This document shows positions 58,000 through 64,000 of a DNA stretch of 64,000 bases, one piece after another (position 1 is the stretch's first letter; every line of letters starts with the position of its first letter). The DNA is from Tupaia tana (Eukaryota; Chordata; Mammalia; Scandentia; Tupaiidae). The DNA is taken from the NCBI GenBank assembly GCA_026018925.1, contig JAKSZU010000005.1:86879386-86943385 (forward strand). Reading direction: 5' to 3'. Made by a program: the position numbers and the translations under genes. Below the pieces are notes generated by a model. The model was not told the origin of the DNA, did no database searches, and saw nothing but the letters and a program-made list of their open reading frames with translations.

Positions 58000-58740
58000 A
58001 GAAAAATGCCTGGCTTTTCCTCTACAGTTTTCTTTGTTTGCCTTTCCAGCCATCGTTCAGACTTTCCTATTTCTCCTTTACCAGGCATTGGATCTAGACT
58101 GCCACAGACCCTGTCCTAAGCACTAATACCTTGAAGGCCTTGTAGTATTTTTTCAGGAAAAAGAAGAGTATAAGTAAGTAAATTGCAAAAGAAGGTAAAA
58201 TATTTTATTAAAGTAATATTGAATCATTGATATTCAGTTGTACCTCCTAGAATAAGTAGGAAGTAATGTAAGGCAGCACCTTCCAAATTGAAATCAAGTT
58301 ATTTGGTTAGACAAATTAAAGAAGGACGTTTTTAAAAAAATCCTCTTTTTCATTACAAACATGCCATTTTTTTCATTTTATTGATGCTATTTAAGGAGAA
58401 ATATTTATAATATTCGATAAATTAAACTCAATTAGAAACATTTATTTAGCTATGCTTCTATAATATTATTATAGATTTCTGAACATTGCATTTGAATTTA
58501 ATTAATTGTAATAAATGAACCTATTCCCAAGTAAGGTCACATCCTGAAATAATAAGAGTGAGGATTTTCAAACATCAATTTTGGGAGGGTGGTAATTTAT
58601 CACTTAATACCATCGAATATTGTATTTAGAATTTATTTTATTTAAAATAAATTAAAAATTATGTCAGGATCTTTAGTTTCTCCTTAATATATGAAAATAA
58701 ATGGCATTTTTGTAAATAGAATGTGCTCTTGATCATATGC
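58000..58740. other. No gene seen
   Basis: AT-rich, nothing recognised. Confidence 0.5.
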
Positions 58741-58754
58741 AAAAGATTATAAGT

Positions 58755-59031
58755 GGGACCAACAGGTGGTATGGTGGTTGGGCGCTGGACTCTCACATGT
58801 CCAAATGCAGTTTGAATCTTGTACCTAATGACTTGAAACTCTTGTCAGGAGCATGTGTGTACATTCCCAAAATTCCAAGAGGAAAATGGAAGAGAAGGGA
58901 TTGTGGATTGATCATCCCCTCTAGGGGGGTGATTTCTTACTTTCTCTCTGTCTCTTTGTGTGTCTGCAGTCAGCACATGTGCCCTATAGCAAATATCGGT
59001 CAAAAAAGAAAAGAAAAATTTAAAAGATAAA
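58755..59031 (+). mobile_element. t-SINE type A, diverged, intact TSD
   Basis: TSD aaaagattataagt at 58741-58754 and 59032-59045. GGGACCAACAGGTGGTATGG, GACTTGAAACTCTTGTC, CCCTATAGCAAATATC, and an AAAAG-rich tail. Confidence 0.92.
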
Positions 59032-59045
59032 AAAAGATTATAAGT

Positions 59046-59914
59046 TAATTTTTTTCTTCACTTTTCCTATACCAGCTGGGTCCCAGTAGTTTGGACCTAA
59101 TGATTTTTTATATGGGATTATTGTTACTATGGATATACTGATTGGGTAAATTACTTTCTTAACTGTTTCCAATCCTGAAGACCATTTCCAAGTGTTACCA
59201 TCACCTTCAAAGTATTATATATAGGATATTTTGCTTTTCTTCACTCTACTATATTCCTGAATTTAGATACTGCAGAATATAAAATGTGAATTGTAAGATA
59301 AGTAATAATTCTAGGTAGAGCTTCAACATCTCTTCATGCAGTTGAAGTTATAGTTATTTTTAGTGTTTCTACCATATTAAATTTATCATCCAAATAATAC
59401 AAACTTTTATTTCTTTGGCAATCTATCTCTTAGTGTGGAAATTAAAGACATAAAAAGGCCAAGGGAAAGAAATCAGAGGTTGCCAAGGCCTGAGTTGTGA
59501 ACCAAGCCTCTGGCTCTTTCTCAGTTTGCTCTGACTTGCCGCAAAAGCCAGCTTGTCTCAGTGTGACTGACGTCATAGCCATCTTTCTTCTTTTCCTAGT
59601 TTGTGACTTTTAAAACTTTGTTTTTGATTGTATTTGGTAGTTTGTTTTAACCTTCCTTAATTTTCCTATTCAATTCATTGTCTCCTTGATCACGTTTTTC
59701 TGTAACTTGTCTCTTTCATACTTTAAGTATTATATAAAACAATCTGTATTACAATGCAATTAAACTAAGATTAGGACACATTACAATTCAGTAGACTGCA
59801 TTAAAATCAGGATGAAGACCACATACAACACTCAAGAGACTAGGAGAATGTTTTACTTAGTGTGTCTATAATTAAGAGTAGGCTTCATGCCTGGGTCTTA
59901 TGTAATCTCAGAAA
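59046..59914. other. No gene seen; contains a perfect CRE-like octamer
   Basis: TGACGTCA at 59568-59575 sits in non-repetitive sequence that is locally richer in GC. No transcription unit can be tied to it. Confidence 0.45.
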
Positions 59915-60165
59915 TGAAAGTGTATGTAGCATAAGCAGATTAATTTGGACTCATGTCCAGAGTCTGTCAGAGATGAGATCACAACTTCATACAATCACTA
60001 GTTACTTTACTATGGGCAAATTACTTAAACTACTTAGCTCACAGTTATCTGAAACATGAGAATAATAATAACTACTTCATATGTTTGCTCAGGCATTAAG
60101 AGACATGACATATGTAAAGTGCCTTGAATATTTTTAGTTTCTAATAAATGACTGCTAATAAGATC
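59915..60165 (+). mobile_element. MIR, sense
   Basis: CTATGGGCAAATTACTTAAAC, TCTGAAACATGAGAATAATAATA, ACTACTTCATATGTTTGC and GACATATGTAAAGTGCC follow the MIR consensus core and 3' region in sense order. Confidence 0.8.
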
Positions 60166-60345
60166 ATTACCATTAAGTGTACAACAAAAGTATCAAGTTT
60201 TTTATCTTCTTGATATAAACTAAGAACATTTTATATACAGTAATCAATTTTAAACGAGCTCCAGACAAATAAATTAGCTGATTCATTTTATTTTTATCCT
60301 GAAGATTTTATCTTAACTATTTTATTTTAAAAATATTATTTTAGG

Positions 60346-60349
<4 letters not shown>

Positions 60350-60376
<27 letters not shown>

Positions 60377-60505
60377 ATTATTATCATTATTATTCAGTTC
60401 TACCAGAGTGATATACACAGCAAGATAGAAAGCAGGCCACCAGGTCTGGAATTCGAATTGCCGTTAGCCATGTAGAAGACCAGCCCCTTAACCACCATAC
60501 CACTA
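60350..60505 (-). mobile_element. t-SINE type B, antisense
   Basis: A (TTTA)n tail, AGTTCTACCAGAGTGATATAC, GCAGGCCACCAGGTCTGG, GTTAGCCATGTAGAAGACC, and a head that stops at CACCATACCAC. Confidence 0.8.
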
Positions 60506-60562
60506 TGTTCTTAATAACTTTGTGTTTTAGAGTAAGTACTTAATTCTCTGAGCCTCCATTTA

Positions 60563-60568
<6 letters not shown>

Positions 60569-60597
<29 letters not shown>

Positions 60598-60598
60598 G
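60569..60598 (+). repeat. (TA)n microsatellite
   Basis: About 14 TA units, flanked by further TATA-rich sequence. Confidence 0.9.
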
Positions 60599-61023
60599 AC
60601 AATGATAATGTCCAAGAATATAACTATATATAAATATAACAATAATTTGTTTTCAAAATAAATTGCAAATCCTAAGCATGATACAATTGTTTCATCTCTT
60701 GTTGATAAGTTTTAAACCAATATTGCCACTATATCAGGTTCAAAAATAGAGTTTATATAACTAAATATATAACTAAAGATATAACTAAACTTACTTGAAT
60801 GTATTGAGGAAAACATAATCATCTAATGAGTGATTAAGCACAAGTGAACAGGAATGTATAATTTGCCCACCAATCACTGAGATTGTCATCAGGTATGATA
60901 ATGGAATTGAATCAATTTAGCCCTATTAGTCAAGTTATATAATCTATATAATTAATATATAATTTATATAATTATAAGTATTCCAAGATTATTGATTCCA
61001 GCATGACATTATTTATTTGACAA

Positions 61024-61281
61024 CTTTTTTTTTTTTTCCTGCTATAAGGCATGTGTGCTACCAGGGAGACAGAAAGAGAGAGAGAGAGACAGAAAGTGAG
61101 AAATCACACCTCCGGTGCATGGTCATGCCACAATTTCTTTTCCTCCAGTCTCCTGTAGAGATTTTGTGCACACATACACATGTTCCCAGTCTGATTTTTA
61201 AGCCACTGGGTCTAGAACTCAAATTGCATAGTCAGCCATGTGGTATCCAGTCACCTTAACCTCCATACTACCTGCTAGTCC
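61024..61281 (-). mobile_element. t-SINE type A, antisense
   Basis: CCTGCTATAAGGCATGTGTG, GAGACAGAAAGTGAGAAATC, AGATTTTGTGCACACATAC, CACTGGGTCTAGAACTC, and a head ending ACCTGCTAGTCC. Confidence 0.88.
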
Positions 61282-61339
61282 ATGACATACTCTTTTACAT
61301 AGAGGGTAAATGATTGCCAAGCAAAAGAAGCACACATTT

Positions 61340-61745
61340 GTGCCTTCCCCAACTGTCAAGGTTTGGATCATGGATTGTTCCCTAAAGTTTCATGGTTTGG
61401 AATTCAGTATTACTGGGCAGTGACTGGATATACCCCAGCAGTTCCTGTGTCTATAACCACATTAAGTTAAAGTATCTTCACAGTGTCACAGGGTGAAACC
61501 TTTGTGTGTGATAATGTCATTAGGACAGGGCCTGTATGATTGAGTTATGGTGAACATATAGGCAGAGGGAATGAGACTAGAATGTCAGACAGAATGCCTC
61601 ATAATTACAGATAACTTTGTCCTGCTAAAGGTTCTGCCTCCCACCATTTTGTGATTTTTTTGGGCTTTCCAGCAACCAGAATTATAAGCTATTAAACTTT
61701 TATAATCTGGTATTTCTGTTAGCAAAGCAATAACAGATTAAGATA
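61340..61745 (+). mobile_element. MaLR (MST/THE1/MLT1-like) LTR
   Basis: Begins CAAGGTTTGGATCATGG and ends ATTAAACTTTTATAATCTGG then TTTCTGTTAGCAAAGC and AACAGATTAAGATA. This resembles the start and polyadenylation/3' terminus of MaLR LTRs as remembered. The middle is diverged. No partner LTR is in view. Confidence 0.6.
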
Positions 61746-61840
61746 CGAGCTTTGTATAACAAGTTTAAAACATCACTACTTTGTACATTAATCTATCTAT
61801 CTCGCTATATATTTATATACAAATATGTACAAGTAGTACA

Positions 61841-61855
61841 TATATATCCTAAGTC

Positions 61856-61900
<45 letters not shown>

Positions 61901-61964
61901 TATATATATATAATATATATCCTAAGTCATTAAAATATGTGTGTGTGTGTGTGTGTGTGTATAC

Positions 61965-61999
<35 letters not shown>

Positions 62000-62010
62000 C
62001 TAAGTCATTA
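61841..62010. repeat. TA/CA/TG microsatellite block with repeated spacer
   Basis: Three copies of tcctaagtcatt at 61847, 61920 and 61998, separated by (TA)n(CA)n(TA)n and (TG)n(TA)n runs. The CA and TG runs are complementary across the middle copy. Confidence 0.9.
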
Positions 62011-63192
62011 ATGTCATTAATCATATATAAATGAACTGGAGACTTACTACTTTGCAAAATGAGTGTTCTTATTTTTTAATATTCAACAGCAAATCAAATA
62101 ATTTAAATAATAGACTGAGACATTGGGGAACATTTTTAAAAATTAGCATATTAAATCTCTTTAATGAGTAGAAGTGCTAATAAATGTCTGTTATCTTTAT
62201 ATATATTTTAAGTTGGAGTTTGAAGAATCTGTTAGCAATTCTAAGTCACAAACTTTGAAATCCATGTGAATAAGATGCAGTTGAGACAGGAATTTAATAA
62301 GAAAATATATGGTAAATATTTACAAAAAATATTATGTATCTGCAATTTTTATCAACTTATCTAATTGTTTATTAAGCAAAAATAGAACATTCTGAATTTC
62401 AAAAAGAAATGTTAAAAACTGGAATAAATACAGTTTATTTCTGATACGTAATATAAAAATCTATAAAAACAAAGAAATTTCAGGGACAAAAAAAAAAAAA
62501 GAAGAGCCAACATAAGAATATGAAGGTGAAAGAAATATCGATAAAAGAAAAGATATATAATTTTAGAAGGCTTATAAAATTAGGTCAAGTCATTTGTTAA
62601 TTGCTTTTTCTTTTGAAAGGTCTTCTGAGAGAGCTTAATATAATAGTTATTTTAAGAATAAAATACCTTACATCTCCCATTCTTATATTTGTTCATTACA
62701 ACTTTTGATATCAAGGGAACTTACTATATTACATTTTGAATCAGCTAAATGATATGAATTAATTATTTATCTGTAACAAAGAGCTCATATGTTTCCTGAT
62801 ATATTAACTGTCAAGTTAAATCACATAAAACTATTTGATTTGGAATATATAGTATATGCATTTTACTTTCTCTTGTCTTTTAATTATTGCCTGCAGGCTT
62901 GGAATTATTAGTAGGACAAACAGGTCAAAATGGAATGAATTGTTTTAAAATCTACAGTAACAATTTTGATTGATGTCTGAAGAAAAACATTGATCTTCCA
63001 CTAAATTGTAACAATATTCATAGGTGATAACCATGAACATGCAAATGCAAATGTTCATATCAGTATCTTCTCTGAGATATGGTCCCCTATAACAACATAT
63101 AATATTAAAGATAAAAACGTCTATCATAAAAAAATTTATTGTGATGAAATCCTTAGCATGAAGACATAAAATGGAAAATAACTAAATGGAGG
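62011..63192. other. No gene seen
   Basis: Very AT-rich; no repeat family recognised. Confidence 0.5.
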
Positions 63193-63302
63193 AGTTGGCC
63201 CTATATTTCAGTGGTTAGGCACTGTGCATAGGGTACTGAATCCTACATGGCCAATGGCAGTTCAAACTCTGACCTGGTGGCTTGAAAACATCCCAAGTAT
63301 GT
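63193..63302 (+). mobile_element. Outer t-SINE variant, 5' part of nested pair
   Basis: GTTGGCCCTATATTTCAGTGG, GGCACTGTGCATAGGGTAC, GACCTGGTGGCTTGAAAAC. Same variant head as at 38581. Interrupted after CAAGTATGT. Confidence 0.8.
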
Positions 63303-63612
63303 CCGACAGGTGCTGTGGATGTTAAGGCGACTGGATCTCACAAGGTCAACTGCATAGTTCAAATCCTAGACCCAGTTGCTTGTGAATCACACAGGATGTG
63401 TGAACATGCGTGCCAAACATTCAGAGAGGAGAATGGAAGAAAATGGATTTCAGCATAGCCATCTCCCTTGGGGACTGATTTCTAACTTTCTCTCTCTCCC
63501 TCTCTGGTGAGCACACATGCCCTATAGAAAAAAATAGAAAGAAAAGAGAAAGAAAGAAAGTGGCAGAAGAAAGAAAGAAAAAGAAAACAAAAGCAAAAAA
63601 AAAACAAAAAGA
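63303..63612 (+). mobile_element. Inner t-SINE type A, nested
   Basis: GGTGCTGTGGATGTTAAGGC, AGTTCAAATCCTAGACCCAG, TCAGAGAGGAGAATGGAAG, CCCTATAGAAAAAAATAG, then a long AAAG-rich tail. Flanks caagtatgt (63294-63302) and caaatatgt (63613-63621). Confidence 0.85.
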
Positions 63613-63748
63613 CAAATATGTATCCATACATGCTCTAAATCCTGATGGATAGAGAAATGAAAGAAAATGGATCACAGTATAAACCTGACTTTTTGGCGGT
63701 GATTTCTCTCTCACTAGTGAGCGTACTCACCTTCTAGCAATAAAAAAT
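63613..63748 (+). mobile_element. Outer t-SINE variant, 3' part
   Basis: CTCTAAATCCTGATGGATAG, GGCGGTGATTTCTCTC, GAGCGTACTCACCTTCTAGC and an A-rich tail resume the host element. Confidence 0.78.
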
Positions 63749-63843
63749 GTTAAAATAAAAAAAATTAAAACAATTTAAAAAATAAAATAACTAAAAGCAC
63801 ATATAATTTTTAAAATATTTACTTGATTTCATTTATTATCATA

Positions 63844-63910
63844 GGCTTGTCGGAAAAGTCATGACACATTTTTGCATAGAAAAAATACGTCATGACCTTT
63901 ACGACAACCC
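63844..63910. mobile_element. Palindromic mini-mariner-like MITE
   Basis: About 67 nt forming a near-complete hairpin. The left arm, from GGCTTGTCGGAAAAGTCATG, pairs with the right arm, whose reverse complement begins GGGTTGTCGTAAAGGTCATG, with about 7 mismatches over 34 positions. Size, loopless palindrome and GGTTG-type terminus resemble MADE1-like elements derived from mariner inverted repeats. A TA lies beside the right end. Confidence 0.6.
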
Positions 63911-63917
63911 AATATAT

Positions 63918-63949
63918 TTTTTAACTTGTTCCAGGGCATGTGTGTTCAT

Positions 63950-64000
<51 letters not shown>
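63918..64000 (-). mobile_element. t-SINE, antisense, cut by window end, with GA run
   Basis: TTGTTCCAGGGCATGTGTG then (GA)n from about 63954 to the last base. The body lies beyond the window. Confidence 0.75.

Noticed and set aside
427..63748. Many similar repeated units, possibly an array such as CRISPR or a satellite
   Set aside because: Copies are dispersed, in both orientations and with different TSDs, which fits retroposons and not an array.

Overview
The window looks like AT-rich mammalian chromosomal DNA with no recognisable intact protein-coding gene, no rRNA or tRNA gene and no CRISPR array. It is dominated by one family of tRNA-derived SINEs: about 57 copies in 64 kb, on both strands. 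The head carries Pol III-like A and B boxes (for example GGTTCGAGTCC at 18231-18241). From memory, this head, the long pyrimidine-rich body and the CCTATAGCAAAAACCTC end fit the CYN / t-SINE family of colugos (Dermoptera, Galeopterus or Cynocephalus). The host call is an inference from remembered families and was not checked against a database. Mammalian-wide MIRs, MaLR/MLT1 LTRs and old L1M copies independently place it in a placental mammal.

Two SINE layouts recur. Type A is about 265 nt: head, a GGAGAATGGAGGAGAAGGGATT-like middle, a (TCTG/TCTC)n tract, CCTATAGCAAAAACCTC and an A tail. Type B is about 130-190 nt: the same head followed by a short CT tract, GGTCAAATTAAAATAAA and an A-rich tail. 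The youngest copies keep CpGs and have identical or nearly identical target-site duplications (TSDs), for example 411/702, 23271/23552, 36707/36990 and 57679/57978. Older copies are diverged, truncated or host nested insertions.

Layout. 0-9 kb holds scattered SINEs and a long unremarkable AT-rich stretch. 9.6-11.9 kb is an antisense L1M cut by three SINEs. 12-21 kb has SINEs, an MLT1 3' end and two LTR-like stretches. 21-27 kb has antisense young L1 3' ends, a nested SINE, a MIR and an SINE/L1 double insertion. 28-30.4 kb has a tRNA/7SL chimeric retroposon and another nested SINE. 30.8-35.9 kb has a possible retrocopy remnant, a short L1 with TSDs, an ERVL-like pol fossil and an antisense L1. 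36-43 kb is SINE-rich, with sense L1 ORF2/3' end remnants. 46.7-47.8 kb is a complex inverted-plus-direct duplication. 50.9-51.9 kb is a sense L1 3' end. 53-57 kb holds ancient repeats and MIRs. 61-64 kb has a MaLR LTR, a TA/CA/TG block, a nested SINE and a palindromic mini-mariner-like element.

The open reading frames in the window are short. Most read through SINE CT tracts, microsatellites or L1 remnants, so none is reported as a CDS. The best second-look items are the tRNA/7SL chimera (28258-28478), the rearranged duplication (46751-47802), the mini-mariner palindrome (63844-63910), and two SINE copies that challenge standard SINE structure: one without box A (428-701) and one 5'-truncated with a clear TSD (14800-14935).
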